NCBI GenBank assembly: GCA_903864435.1
Contig: CAIPFY010000080.1
Coordinates: forward strand, 1 to 33,178
Reading direction: 5' to 3'
Length of the DNA stretch: 33,178 nucleotides
Origin: an uncultured Chloroflexota bacterium
GTDB taxonomy: Bacteria; Chloroflexota; Anaerolineae; Aggregatilineales; Phototrophicaceae
A program made the position numbers and the translations under genes. Shown one piece after another: positions 1 to 8,003 of this stretch. How positions within the stretch are numbered: position 1 is the stretch's first letter; the number at the start of each line of letters is the position of its first letter. The notes beneath the pieces were generated by a model. It made no database searches. It was not told the DNA's origin and saw nothing but the letters and a program-made list of their open reading frames with translations.

Positions 1-72
1 CCGACAACAAACACGCGATTGAAAACAGTCAGCCCCGTCTTATTCTGCTTCAGGGCACAGTATCCCCCCACC

Positions 73-724
73 CTACTCGCGCACGATCTGGTGTACCCGT
101 TGCGGGGATAGACCGTATTCGCGGGCGAGGTCAGCGAGTTTTTCACCGGCGGCATGGCGCAAGCGGATGAGTTCGTTGCGGGAGCGTTCTGTTTTCAGGC
201 CGGTATGCTCAAGCAACCACACGCTCATCCGCTTGAGTGACTCGCCCCATGACAGTCCACTGTCCCCAAGTCCCGTTGGGGCTATGATACGGTACAACCC
301 TTGAGAACCGCTGTTAAAGCGGTTTTTCATTTCCTCGCTCATCTCATCGGCATACAGACTCGCCCTAAGCTGGACAAAGGGTTCAGCCCATGCCTTGATC
401 TTGAAGCTAACAATCCGCTTTGAACTCAAATCGTACACGATCTTCTCAAACAGACTGTGCGCCAGCAGCTTCTTATCTTCGCCCGTAACGACGTTCCAAT
501 ACTCGTGAAGGCGATTGATGAATCCCTGTGCTGCTGTCAACTCAAGTTTGATCTTCTGGCGATCACTGGTACGCGATTCCCATAGGGTGATTTGTCGTTC
601 GTTATCATCTTTCAGGCGGTGGTATTCTTCGGATTCCATTTCGCCACTCGTAAACATCTCTCGTATGTTTTTCAGGGCAAGTCTATGTTTGGAGATATTC
701 ACTCGTTTCTGTTCTTCAAACGCT
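73..724 (-). pseudogene. Large serine recombinase, C-terminal fragment
   Basis: The reading frame ends at 73 and covers about 215 residues of what looks like the C-terminal half of a large serine recombinase. There is a charged helical stretch near the N-terminus, then a segment with the typical 'LLAHSLFEKIVYDL' pattern seen near the end of such enzymes. A short helix-turn-helix (KLADLAREYGLSPQRVHQIV) closes the protein. The catalytic N-terminal resolvase domain, with its serine nucleophile, and most of the zinc-ribbon region are absent. Upstream of about 724 the frame runs into sequence belonging to a winged-helix gene on the other strand, so the gene is broken there. The family is inferred from the C-terminal pattern. 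It could also be the tail of another site-specific recombinase. No function is expected. Confidence 0.6.
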
Positions 725-988
725 ACCACCCCGCACAAGCTCAACGCTACGGATTGGCGCGTCTACAACACCCTGAAGCAGCTATGCCGCACGACACCGC
801 TGGTCTTGAGTGCCGCGCTTTATGCAGCCCACGCAGAACGCAACAAGGCGACCATCACCTGCGCCCTGCGCAAACTGGAACGTGCCGGTTTGGTGGAACG
901 GGAGGGACATGGCACGCGCACCGTCGGCTGGCGCGTGGTACTGGATGCCGCCGCTGCGCCGATGGCAGCACTGCCACAGGCGGCGTAG
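722..988 (+). pseudogene. Winged-helix repeat protein, C-terminal fragment
   Basis: An open frame of about 89 codons without its own start ends at the TAG at 986-988. It encodes one winged-helix-like domain that starts 'LNATDWRVYNTLKQL' and continues through 'ALRKLERAGLVEREG', a recognition helix and wing of MarR/IclR-like layout, into an Ala/Pro-rich tail. The first third is nearly identical to the third domain of the fragment at 31035-31617. The upstream part of the gene is replaced by the recombinase fragment on the opposite strand. This copy supplies the natural C-terminus that the right-hand copy lacks. The DNA-binding role is inferred from the fold pattern only. Confidence 0.55.
731..836 (+). 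repeat. 106-bp direct repeat, left copy
   Basis: This block matches 31512-31617 in the same orientation with 8 mismatches that I can count by eye (about 92% identity). It encodes the start of a winged-helix domain. To its left the sequence switches to a recombinase fragment, and to its right the winged-helix gene continues to its stop. Confidence 0.9.
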
Positions 989-1182
989 GGGGTAACGCGA
1001 TAGGCAGAAATGTTATTCGATAGTCCGTGAGAGTGGGATAAGACAGCGCGACTTTTTGCTCCAGCGTTTGAGTCGCTTCTTGAGTAATCCGTGCATCAGC
1101 GATGTGGTGCTACTATGTTTTCCGCGACCCCACCGTGCATACTTGGCACAAGCATAATTTTTGCAACTTGAAAGATTGGGAT
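989..1182. other. Intergenic, possible degraded coding remnant
   Basis: This stretch separates the winged-helix fragment from the end of the GDPD gene. Minus-strand frames here look weakly coding (for example 'THRSTL'-like and Lys/Arg-rich pieces around 1013-1120), but they are broken by stops and I recognise no family. A weak 6-bp inverted repeat (CTTGAA at 1167-1172, TTCAAG at 1182-1187) overlaps the GDPD stop codon. It has no T-run, so I do not call a terminator. Confidence 0.3.
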
Positions 1183-1941
1183 TCAAGCGGAAAGCAGGCG
1201 TTCTGGCGTATCCGAACAAATCCCATCCACACCTAATCGTTTCAGTGCCGCGATTTCGGATAGACGTTCTTCATGCCAGCAAATCACACCCAGCCCCGCC
1301 CCACGCACTCGCCCCAACCAATCCCCTTCGATGAGCATTTGGTGGGGCTGCGGTGCGACATTTTCCCAGCATGGATGAACGTAATCGCACTTCACAGCGG
1401 ATGCCAGCGCAACCGGGTCAATATGTATGGAACTGAACAGAATGGATGTTTTCAATAAAGGGTAATGCACTTTGATTTCAGCCACATAGTCCGGGCGAAA
1501 TGAGCCAGCGATGGTATAGTCAACAAGTCCTTCGTTGACCAGATTCCCTATCACTATCCCGAACGCTTGAACGCTAAGTTGCTTGATATCCAAATACAAA
1601 CCCAATTTGAGTTGTCTGCACTGTTGCACAGCCATTTCAAAAGTCGGTATCGGATTACCTCGTTCTGTGGTCAGGTGGTGCAAATCAGCTAACGTCAATT
1701 CCTCAAGGTTAGCATCAACGCCATATAAACGTTTTAGACTCGGATCGTGCATCAGAACCGGATGATGATCCACTGTGGCGCGAAGATCAAGCTCAACCAT
1801 ATCCGCCCCCAATTCAGCTGCTTTGACGAGTGCTTGCAAAGAATTCTCCGGCGCATATGCAGAAGCACCGCGATGGGCAATCCGCAGCGATTCGGTGCGC
1901 AAGTGGGCGGCAAGAGGTGTGAAATCGGTACGCGAAGTCAT
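1183..1941 (-). CDS. Glycerophosphodiester phosphodiesterase (GDPD) family
   Basis: This 252-residue protein is a complete GDPD TIM barrel. It has HRG at residues 23-25, PEN at 31-33, the metal-binding ELD at 50-52 and HD at 65-66, and ends with the usual 'GVDGICSDTPERLL' barrel strand. The family hydrolyses glycerophosphodiesters to glycerol-3-phosphate plus an alcohol, using a divalent metal. No signal peptide is visible, so it should act in the cytoplasm, as UgpQ does on imported diesters. The ATG at 1941 overlaps the stop of the DUF692 gene by 4 bp (ATGA), which decides the start over an ATG three codons upstream. It is the last gene of operon 1, suggesting that it processes the transporter's cargo. 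The exact substrate is not known. Confidence 0.85.
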   Translation of the reverse strand: MTSRTDFTPLAAHLRTESLRIAHRGASAYAPENSLQALVKAAELGADMVELDLRATVDHHPVLMHDPSLKRLYGVDANLEELTLADLHHLTTERGNPIPTFEMAVQQCRQLKLGLYLDIKQLSVQAFGIVIGNLVNEGLVDYTIAGSFRPDYVAEIKVHYPLLKTSILFSSIHIDPVALASAVKCDYVHPCWENVAPQPHQMLIEGDWLGRVRGAGLGVICWHEERLSEIAALKRLGVDGICSDTPERLLSA

Positions 1942-2750
1942 ACGCGGCAACCTTCCAAAAATTCACGCACCCGATCAATCTGGGCGATCAAAGTAGGCTC
2001 ATCCACTTCTTCGATTTCTAGCGTAACCGCTTCAGCAGGTGTGCGATCCAGCACCCAATCCAACCATTCCAAATCATCTGTACAGACCGGTTGGTGCAAA
2101 TCAACACGCTGCCCATGCTGCCAACCGGGGCGGTTGAAATGAACTTCACGCACTTTATCCAGTGGCATCGCATTCAGGTAACGCTTCACATCACCGTTCC
2201 ATTCCGGCATGTTCCGGGCGCTGATGCGTGCATGCCCCAGATCAAGGAGCATCCCGCAGCCAATATCAGACAGCAATTCGGTGAAAAAACCCGGTTCACA
2301 GATGTACTCGTAAGCATTCGTGGGATGGTAGTTGAAATTTTCCAGTAGCAGGGGAATACCGGCCCATTCCTGCAATTGCTTGCCATTCTTGAGGATATTC
2401 GCGGCAACCACCTCGCGTGTTTGAAGATGTTCCTGATCCGCTTCGCGGTACGGGCCGTGCCGATGCGCCTGTGGTTCTGCACTCGCACCGATTCCGGTGG
2501 ACAGCCACGAACACTGAATGCAATCGAGAATCGTGCGAGTGGTCGCCATTATCTTCTCGTCGAATGGATTACCATAGTTCAACCAGAACGAATCGGATAG
2601 ATCATGCAGAAGCAATGGTTTATGGGGCAGTACAGCTTCGAGATGCTGCGTACCAATCTGCCCATACCACACAATATAGTCCACGTTTAGCCGATTCTGA
2701 GCAACCAACAATGCCGCTGTACGTGAGATGGAAACGCCCAGACGAACCAT
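1938..2750 (-). CDS. DUF692 (MbnB-like) TIM-barrel protein
   Basis: This 270-residue protein matches the DUF692/UPF0276 pattern of xylose-isomerase-like barrels. The 'LLLENFNYHP' strand (Glu137) is followed by 'GCGMLLDLGHARISA' (Asp170, His173), then 'VREVHFNRPG' (His204) and 'VTLEIEEVD' (Glu245), all candidate metal ligands. His49 is another. Characterised relatives such as MbnB are multinuclear iron enzymes that modify cysteines in small peptides, usually beside a DUF2063-type partner and a precursor peptide. Neither partner is visible here. The gene follows the ATPase stop by 1 bp and overlaps GDPD by 4 bp, so it is translationally coupled within operon 1. A longer upstream start would overlap the ATPase gene heavily. 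Its role in a transporter/GDPD operon is unknown, and it may instead be an isomerase-like or phosphoester-related barrel. Confidence 0.7.
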   Translation of the reverse strand: MVRLGVSISRTAALLVAQNRLNVDYIVWYGQIGTQHLEAVLPHKPLLLHDLSDSFWLNYGNPFDEKIMATTRTILDCIQCSWLSTGIGASAEPQAHRHGPYREADQEHLQTREVVAANILKNGKQLQEWAGIPLLLENFNYHPTNAYEYICEPGFFTELLSDIGCGMLLDLGHARISARNMPEWNGDVKRYLNAMPLDKVREVHFNRPGWQHGQRVDLHQPVCTDDLEWLDWVLDRTPAEAVTLEIEEVDEPTLIAQIDRVREFLEGCRV

Positions 2751-2751
2751 A

Positions 2752-3843
2752 TTAAGCCATTCCTTGCAGCGAAAGCTGTGGCACAGAACCGGCATGAACT
2801 TCAATCGGCGTTTGGTGGTCGCGGAAGATGGTGTAACGAGTGGGTTGCAGCGCCAGAGTGGTCGCCTCGCGCACATCAACTGCTTTGGGAAGATAAACCT
2901 TCAAAACTCCCATGTGTTCCGTCCTAACCAATACCTTGCGATAATGACCGAGGTCAATGACATGTTCGACTTGACCATTCCATGCGGCATCACTGCCAGA
3001 AGGCACGATGGCTAAATCTTCGGGGCGCACCGCAAGGGTTACATCACCTGAATATTCGTTGCCAGAAGGCACAGGCATCCGGTACGAGCCAATAATGATC
3101 TCTCCGCCGTCTTGATGGGCGGGTAGCAGATTCATCACGCCGATAAAATCTGCCACAAACAAAGTCTGCGGCTGTTCATAGATGCGACTGGGGTGATCCA
3201 ACTGCTCAATGCGCCCTTTGTTCATGACAGCAATCCGATCAGCAAGGCTGAGGGCTTCTTCCTGATCGTGGGTGACAAAAATGGCTGTGATATTTACTTG
3301 TCGTTGAATGCGGCGGAGTTCTTCGCGCAAGCGCACGCGCAGCAGTGCGTCAAGGTTGCTGAACGGTTCATCTAGCAGGAGAATCTTGGGTTGCAAAACC
3401 AGCGCCCGCGCAAGCGCAATACGCTGCTGTTCACCGCCGGAAAGCTGGGAAGGAAACCGCTTGCCATAGGCAGGTAATCCCACCAATTCCAGCGCCCCTT
3501 TGACCTTTTCATCAATGTCCTTGCGCGAAAAGCCATGCAGTCGTAAACCGAAAGCAATGTTTTCGTAGACGCGCATGTGCGGCCACAGGGTATATTTCTG
3601 AAACACCATCGCAGTCGGTCGCTTATTGGGCGGCAGCATTCCGATCGAACGATCATCAATACGAATATCACCCGCTGTCGGTTCTTCAAAGCCAGCGATC
3701 ATCCGCAAAGCAGTGGACTTGCCACATCCAGACGGCCCCAGAATACACAGGAACTCACCATGATTGACATGGAGATTCATTTCATGAACGGCAACAACAT
3801 CTCCAAACTGCTTGCGAATCTGATGTAAAGAGAGTGTGGACAT
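2752..3843 (-). CDS. ABC importer ATPase (PotA/FbpC/PhnT type)
   Basis: This 363-residue ATPase powers the operon 1 importer at the inner face of the membrane. Walker A is GPSGCGKST (about residues 36-44). It also has a Q-loop (MVFQKYTLWPHMRV), the signature LSGGEQQR, Walker B LLLDEPFSNLD and the H-loop VTHD. A C-terminal TOBE-like domain (about 240-363, with 'LAVRPEDLAI') is typical of the spermidine/iron/2-aminoethylphosphonate and sugar importer ATPases. ATG 3843 fits the family N-terminus ('MSTLSLHQIRKQFG') and lies 4 bp after the permease stop. The next gene starts 1 bp after this one ends. The substrate cannot be read from the ATPase. Confidence 0.9.
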   Translation of the reverse strand: MSTLSLHQIRKQFGDVVAVHEMNLHVNHGEFLCILGPSGCGKSTALRMIAGFEEPTAGDIRIDDRSIGMLPPNKRPTAMVFQKYTLWPHMRVYENIAFGLRLHGFSRKDIDEKVKGALELVGLPAYGKRFPSQLSGGEQQRIALARALVLQPKILLLDEPFSNLDALLRVRLREELRRIQRQVNITAIFVTHDQEEALSLADRIAVMNKGRIEQLDHPSRIYEQPQTLFVADFIGVMNLLPAHQDGGEIIIGSYRMPVPSGNEYSGDVTLAVRPEDLAIVPSGSDAAWNGQVEHVIDLGHYRKVLVRTEHMGVLKVYLPKAVDVREATTLALQPTRYTIFRDHQTPIEVHAGSVPQLSLQGMA

Positions 3844-3847
3844 GTCG

Positions 3848-4690
3848 TTATACTCCAAAGCCAGCTGTGAGATAGCCACCACGAAGAAGCCGATTGGCGA
3901 AAAGTAACAGGACAACGGAAGGCGCAAACAGTACCAGCGACAAAATAGCGCCAAATTGGGGAATAGGCTGATTGTTGATGAGAGGGAACATAATGACAGG
4001 GATAGTCAGCACATTCGGCGCACCGATCAACAGAGCACCATAGGTTTCGTAGAATGTATTCACGAATGTGAGCAGCAGTGCAGCGAAAAGCGCAGGAAAC
4101 ACCATAGGCAATGTGATCTGGATAAAAACCTGCAATGGTGAAGCACCCACATCCAGCCCAGCTTCCTCTAATGCCCGATCAACACCCTGAAACGCGGCTG
4201 TGGGAATCCAGATCATCAACAGTAGCGTGTTCAACAGCTGAATGACGACCACCCCCGCAAACGTGCCCACCAGTTTGAAGCGGAAGAAAATCACGGCAAT
4301 GGCGATATACAGCCCAAAACGGGGGAACGCATTCGTGAACAAAAAGGACAGCAGCAGCCCTTGCTTACCACGAAATTGCAGTCGTGCGAAAGCGAATGAG
4401 GCAGGAAGGCAAATCACCGCCGACAACACCGTGACGAGGACTGAGAGCGCGATGGAATTCGGCAATGCACGCCGAATGTCCGCGCGCGAGAGCGTTTCCA
4501 TCCAAAAGTCCAGCCCCCATTCGGTAGGCAACACGGATGGATAGCGCCATTTAATAGCGAATGCCCACAACAGAACCGTCAAGATCGGCAAAACGATTCC
4601 AAAGATAAGGCCGATCAACCAGAGAATACCTATCCCTTCACGCCGGAAGAAGCGAATGAAGGGAATTGAGGTTATGGTGACAGTAGTCAT
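3848..4690 (-). CDS. ABC importer permease, second subunit (operon 1)
   Basis: This is a 280-residue integral membrane protein with about six hydrophobic segments. The first is at residues 17-40 and the last just before the 'RLLRGG' C-terminus. The cytoplasmic EAA loop reads EEAGLDVGASPLQVF and is the contact site for the ATPase. The family is the binding-protein-dependent permease class of Pot/Fbp/AEP-type importers. It starts at ATG 4690, 2 bp after the upstream permease gene ends, so the two are co-translated and should form a heterodimeric pore. An upstream in-frame ATG at 4756 would lie inside the neighbouring gene and is rejected. Confidence 0.9.
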   Translation of the reverse strand: MTTVTITSIPFIRFFRREGIGILWLIGLIFGIVLPILTVLLWAFAIKWRYPSVLPTEWGLDFWMETLSRADIRRALPNSIALSVLVTVLSAVICLPASFAFARLQFRGKQGLLLSFLFTNAFPRFGLYIAIAVIFFRFKLVGTFAGVVVIQLLNTLLLMIWIPTAAFQGVDRALEEAGLDVGASPLQVFIQITLPMVFPALFAALLLTFVNTFYETYGALLIGAPNVLTIPVIMFPLINNQPIPQFGAILSLVLFAPSVVLLLFANRLLRGGYLTAGFGV

Positions 4691-4692
4691 TA

Positions 4693-5577
4693 TCAACCCT
4701 TCCTCACCCGTTCTCCCGAAACCGATTGCACATAGACCAGACCAACCAGTGAGCAAATAAGGAACGTGATTACGGCCTGCGTCTCGGCTTCGAGTGGTTG
4801 CTGATAATCTTGCAAAGTGCGCTGCATAAGAACACCCATCGTTTGAGGCGCTGCCGGCCCCAGTAAATAAGGGATTGTGTAAGCGCCAAACATGCTGATG
4901 AAGTTCAGGCAGAATGCAATCAGTATCGAACGGCGCATGAGGGGAAGGATAATCCGTGTAAAAATGTACCAGCGATTGGCACCAATATCCTGTGCGCTTT
5001 CGATTAAGCCGTTGTCAAGCTGCCGAAGTCCCGCAAGGAGAATAAGAACGGTGAACGGAATCGCTTCCCAGATGAGGCCAATGACGATCCCTTCAGGTTT
5101 TACATACGGGGAATAATAAGCGTCCGCTAACAGCGGGCTGACCTGATAAATCAGCGTTTCAAATAGTCCCCGACCACGAACAAAACGAATCAGGGCATAA
5201 GCGGACATGATTCCCGGCACAAACATGGGAAGCAGGCTAATCATTTGAACCCCTGTAGCAATGCGTGATGTGTTAAACCGCAAGTACAAGGCCAATGGGA
5301 AGCAAATCACAAACAGCCCAAGCAGAGATTCTAGTGCTATTTGAATGGTAAAGATCAGGGAAGTGACAGAGGTTTTATCTGCGAAGAACATCTCATAACG
5401 TGCCAAACTGAAGGCGCCTGTTTCGGCATCGGTGAGTGTTCGCAGGGTTGACTGAAGCGCCGGGAAAAAGATCAGACCAAAAACCATCAAAATAGGAGGT
5501 GCGACCAGCAAATAAGGAAGCACCGTGCTAAAACGACTCTTGGAATGCGGGGCTGGTTCGGTTTGTGAAGCAGTCAT
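4693..5577 (-). CDS. ABC importer permease, first subunit (operon 1)
   Basis: This is a 294-residue membrane protein. A short polar N-terminus (to about residue 20) precedes the first membrane segment (LPYLLVAPPILMVFGLIFF). About five further segments follow, with the EAA loop ESAQDIGANRWYIF near the C-terminal third. It pairs with the next permease. The start at ATG 5577 gives a normal family N-terminus and lies 14 bp past a strong intercistronic stem-loop (5592-5623). Sequence further upstream would add a polar leader and read through that hairpin. It belongs to the same operon as the binding protein at 5643-6791. Confidence 0.9.
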   Translation of the reverse strand: MTASQTEPAPHSKSRFSTVLPYLLVAPPILMVFGLIFFPALQSTLRTLTDAETGAFSLARYEMFFADKTSVTSLIFTIQIALESLLGLFVICFPLALYLRFNTSRIATGVQMISLLPMFVPGIMSAYALIRFVRGRGLFETLIYQVSPLLADAYYSPYVKPEGIVIGLIWEAIPFTVLILLAGLRQLDNGLIESAQDIGANRWYIFTRIILPLMRRSILIAFCLNFISMFGAYTIPYLLGPAAPQTMGVLMQRTLQDYQQPLEAETQAVITFLICSLVGLVYVQSVSGERVRKG

Positions 5578-5591
5578 ATGTGGGTTCCATA

Positions 5592-5623
5592 AACTCTCTC
5601 TTCGCGTGTGCGAAGAGAGAGTT
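5592..5623 (-). promoter_or_regulatory. Intercistronic stem-loop between binding-protein and permease genes
   Basis: This is a perfect 14-bp inverted repeat (AACTCTCTCTTCGC and its complement) with a 4-nt loop. It lies 19 bp beyond the binding-protein stop and 14 bp before the permease start. It has no following T-run, so it looks like an mRNA-stabilising or partially terminating element that would make the binding protein more abundant than the permeases, as malE-malF and similar gaps do. Confidence 0.75.
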
Positions 5624-5642
5624 GAGAGTAAAACGAAGTGAA

Positions 5643-6791
5643 TTAGCTGTTGGGGTCGATGTTGGTAGCGACAGTCTCGTACCAAGCCTTCGTCAGCAGG
5701 GGGTTGTAATCCCCACCCGGCCAAGTCGGGACATTATCGGTAATCACGCTGTTGAAACGTTCCTGAAGTTCAGGCGACAACATATCCCAAGAAATCGCCG
5801 GGAAGCCGCCGATCACTTCCACAACCAGAGACTGACCCGCAGGGCTGAGCATCCAATTCACGAAGTCCTGCGCCCCCTTCAGGTTCGCTGCATTCTTGGG
5901 AATGGCGAGGTGCGTATAGCCACCGGGCATAGGCAGGTCGCTGAACTGGAGAATCTTAGTGGTTTCCGGCAGGAAACCGCGATTGATACCCTGAATGGCC
6001 TGATCCGACCACGCCGAAATCATACTCACTTCACCAGAGGCAAACAGTTCCAGAACCGGATTGTTGCCAGCGGGGTACGCGCCATTGTCATAAATAGATG
6101 AGTGGATATCTTGCAAAAGAGCCATCGCTTCGGGGAAATACTTGTCCGCAAGGCTCTGGTCAAATTCGGGTGTCCAAACCGAGGGGTCTTTGCCCGACAC
6201 TTCATACACAGCGCGGCGGACGAAGTTCCCACCGCTGCCACCCTTGTCGGGACGGCAGTAGACAAACTGACCGGGGTTAGCCTTGATCCATTCCAGCAGT
6301 TCCGCAAATGTCGCCGGAATATCTTCTTCAGCGATCATTTCGCTGTTGTAAGCGATCAGAACCTGCGAACCACGATAAGCAGCAGCCAGCGGGGTCAGGC
6401 GCGTAGCCGCATCAATTACATCCGCCAGATTAGGAATATCTTCGACGGTCGGTTCGTACCACAGACCCGCTTCAATCGAAGATGCAAAACCGCGAGGATC
6501 AATATCCATCACTTCGACCATAGGATCGTCGCCACTGGTTAGCGCAGCGATAGCACGGTCAATAATGGGTTCATCGCCAGCAGCACGCGAGTTAGTGAAT
6601 TGAACAGTGTACTGGGGATATTCCGCTTCAAAAGCCGGAATAACGACGTTCTGGAACCAATCGGTGATGTTCGTGTCACCACTGCTATACAGATTGATAA
6701 CCGACTTCTCCTGAGCATGCACACCAACAACACCCAGCGCCAGCATCAAGCCCAACACGATTGCGCGAACGATCCATTTGCTCAAACGCAT
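5643..6791 (-). CDS. Extracellular solute-binding protein (YnjB/iron/AEP-like), operon 1
   Basis: This 382-residue secreted binding protein captures the cargo of the operon 1 importer. Residues 1-28 form a Sec signal peptide (basic MRLSK, hydrophobic core, then GVHAQ). No lipobox cysteine follows. The mature part has a periplasmic-binding-protein fold pattern: 'VINLYSSGDTNITDWFQNVV' at the N-terminus, 'YNSEMIAEEDIPATFAELL' at the hinge and 'GAQDFVNWMLSPAGQSLV' near the C-terminus. It resembles the family that includes YnjB, iron, thiamine and 2-aminoethylphosphonate binders rather than classical maltose binders. The start at 6791 has a GGAG ribosome site 5-8 bases upstream, and the longer frame to 6857 lacks one. 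It is the first gene of operon 1. The ligand is unknown. Confidence 0.88.
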   Translation of the reverse strand: MRLSKWIVRAIVLGLMLALGVVGVHAQEKSVINLYSSGDTNITDWFQNVVIPAFEAEYPQYTVQFTNSRAAGDEPIIDRAIAALTSGDDPMVEVMDIDPRGFASSIEAGLWYEPTVEDIPNLADVIDAATRLTPLAAAYRGSQVLIAYNSEMIAEEDIPATFAELLEWIKANPGQFVYCRPDKGGSGGNFVRRAVYEVSGKDPSVWTPEFDQSLADKYFPEAMALLQDIHSSIYDNGAYPAGNNPVLELFASGEVSMISAWSDQAIQGINRGFLPETTKILQFSDLPMPGGYTHLAIPKNAANLKGAQDFVNWMLSPAGQSLVVEVIGGFPAISWDMLSPELQERFNSVITDNVPTWPGGDYNPLLTKAWYETVATNIDPNS

Positions 6792-6923
6792 CACCTGCTC
6801 CTTCACTTGATAAGACAAACCGGAAATACAAGCACTCTCACGCAGACAAAAAAACAATAGCCAGGAAATGTAAAGGCCTTAATAAGCTGATACGAGACTT
6901 TTGCGAACGATTGTTGAAGATTG

Positions 6924-6952
6924 CTTATAGAAACCTGCTGAAACCTTCAAAA
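6924..6952 (-). promoter_or_regulatory. Candidate promoter for operon 1
   Basis: On the minus strand a TTTTGA -35-like hexamer is followed after 17 bases by TATAAG, about 130 bases upstream of the binding-protein ATG. The 240-bp gap 6792-7031 is the divergent control region for operon 1 and the GDPD-like gene at 7032. It is AT-rich, and I see no clear operator palindrome in it. The call is by eye only. Confidence 0.3.
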
Positions 6953-7031
6953 TCGCTTATTACTTTAATAATGGGTGCCATGTCACACTGCGTAAGGTAA
7001 GTACTGTTGGCAAAGAACGAGGCTGTCTCTC

Positions 7032-7940
7032 ATGCCTAATTTCCCATTCCATCTCCCACTCATTGTCCACCACATGGCGGCACCGCATGACGTATACCCG
7101 CCTAACTCACTAGAAGCGATTCAAGAATGTCTGGACACACATGCACCATTCATCGAAATTGATGTGACTGCGCTGGCTGCAACCGACTACCTTCTGGTTC
7201 ACGATCCGGTGCTGCAATCCGAAACCACCGGGCAAGGTGAAGTTAGTAATTGTAAACCGGAGCAAACGCGCCAGTTGAAACTCACCCGCAACGGTCAGCC
7301 AACGGCCTACACGCCAGCACTGTTGAGCGAGGTAGTGGATTTGTTTGTGCAAAGCGGTGGGCAGACTCGCCTTCAAATTGATTTTAAGAATGTGATGCCG
7401 ATGACCGACAATGAGATTCTTCATCGGCTAGTTAGTATCATTGAGCCGTTAGAAAATCGTGTGATTGTCAGCACCGGGGCCGACTGGCATCTGCGCCGCC
7501 TGCACCGCATCGCGCCATGGCTCGATCTAGGGTTCGACATTCATTTCTATGTGGATTGGCGGCTACCGGACGACGAGATTGATCCGCGTGTTCCTCCCTT
7601 CAAACAGGGTGCATACGCCTATTGGGACGATCATGTGCTGGCGTTTGAAAAACACTGGCCTACACCTGTCTACCTCGCGGAACGCTGCGACAATCTTGTA
7701 GATAGTGTGCCGTTCGTCAGCACCTTCTACATTGACCACAAATTGATTGCACGTTCACTGGATGATGGTTTCAACTGGGCCATCGCCCTGCACCAGCGTG
7801 GTGTGAAGTTGGATGCCTGGACTCTTGATAAAGGGAATACTGTAGCGGAAACTAATGCGCGGCGGTTGCTCGAAGCTGGCGTTGACCAATTCACAACCAA
7901 TACGCCAGCAGAAATGGCTGAACTGCTCACACAGCACTAA
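7032..7940 (+). CDS. Divergent GDPD-family protein
   Basis: This 302-residue protein has the overall GDPD pattern but an altered catalytic region. The canonical HRG is HHM (residues 13-15) and the catalytic PEN reads PPN (23-25). The metal-binding EID (42-44) and HD (57-58) are kept. The C-terminal strand 'KLDAWTLDKGN' and 'GVDQFTTNTPAEMAELL' are standard. No signal peptide is visible, so it is probably cytoplasmic. It is transcribed divergently from operon 1 and has an AGG-type ribosome site (near 7016). The loss of the Glu suggests changed chemistry or a non-hydrolytic role. It could act on a different phosphodiester or simply bind one. Its length, slightly above the family norm, comes from an insertion around residues 165-200. 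Confidence 0.75.
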   Translation: MPNFPFHLPLIVHHMAAPHDVYPPNSLEAIQECLDTHAPFIEIDVTALAATDYLLVHDPVLQSETTGQGEVSNCKPEQTRQLKLTRNGQPTAYTPALLSEVVDLFVQSGGQTRLQIDFKNVMPMTDNEILHRLVSIIEPLENRVIVSTGADWHLRRLHRIAPWLDLGFDIHFYVDWRLPDDEIDPRVPPFKQGAYAYWDDHVLAFEKHWPTPVYLAERCDNLVDSVPFVSTFYIDHKLIARSLDDGFNWAIALHQRGVKLDAWTLDKGNTVAETNARRLLEAGVDQFTTNTPAEMAELLTQH

Positions 7941-7948
7941 ATAAAATA

Positions 7949-7978
7949 ATCCGGGGCTGCAAAAATCCAGCCCCGGAT
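7949..7978 (-). terminator. Intrinsic terminator between convergent genes
   Basis: An 11-bp perfect stem (ATCCGGGGCTG/CAGCCCCGGAT) with an 8-base loop lies between the converging genes ending at 7940 and 8004. On the minus strand it is followed by TATTTTATTTA, a good U-tract for stopping transcription of the CehA-type gene. On the plus strand the tail is not T-rich, so it would work less well that way. Confidence 0.8.
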
Positions 7979-8003
7979 ACTTAAGTAGCCAAATTAGCTG
8001 GCG

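Noticed and set aside
1013-1219. Minus-strand 68-codon frame rich in Lys and Arg, at first sight like the end of a transposase
   Set aside because: It overlaps the 3' end of the GDPD gene, the resemblance is weak and holds for only a short stretch, and no inverted repeats or other transposase parts are present.
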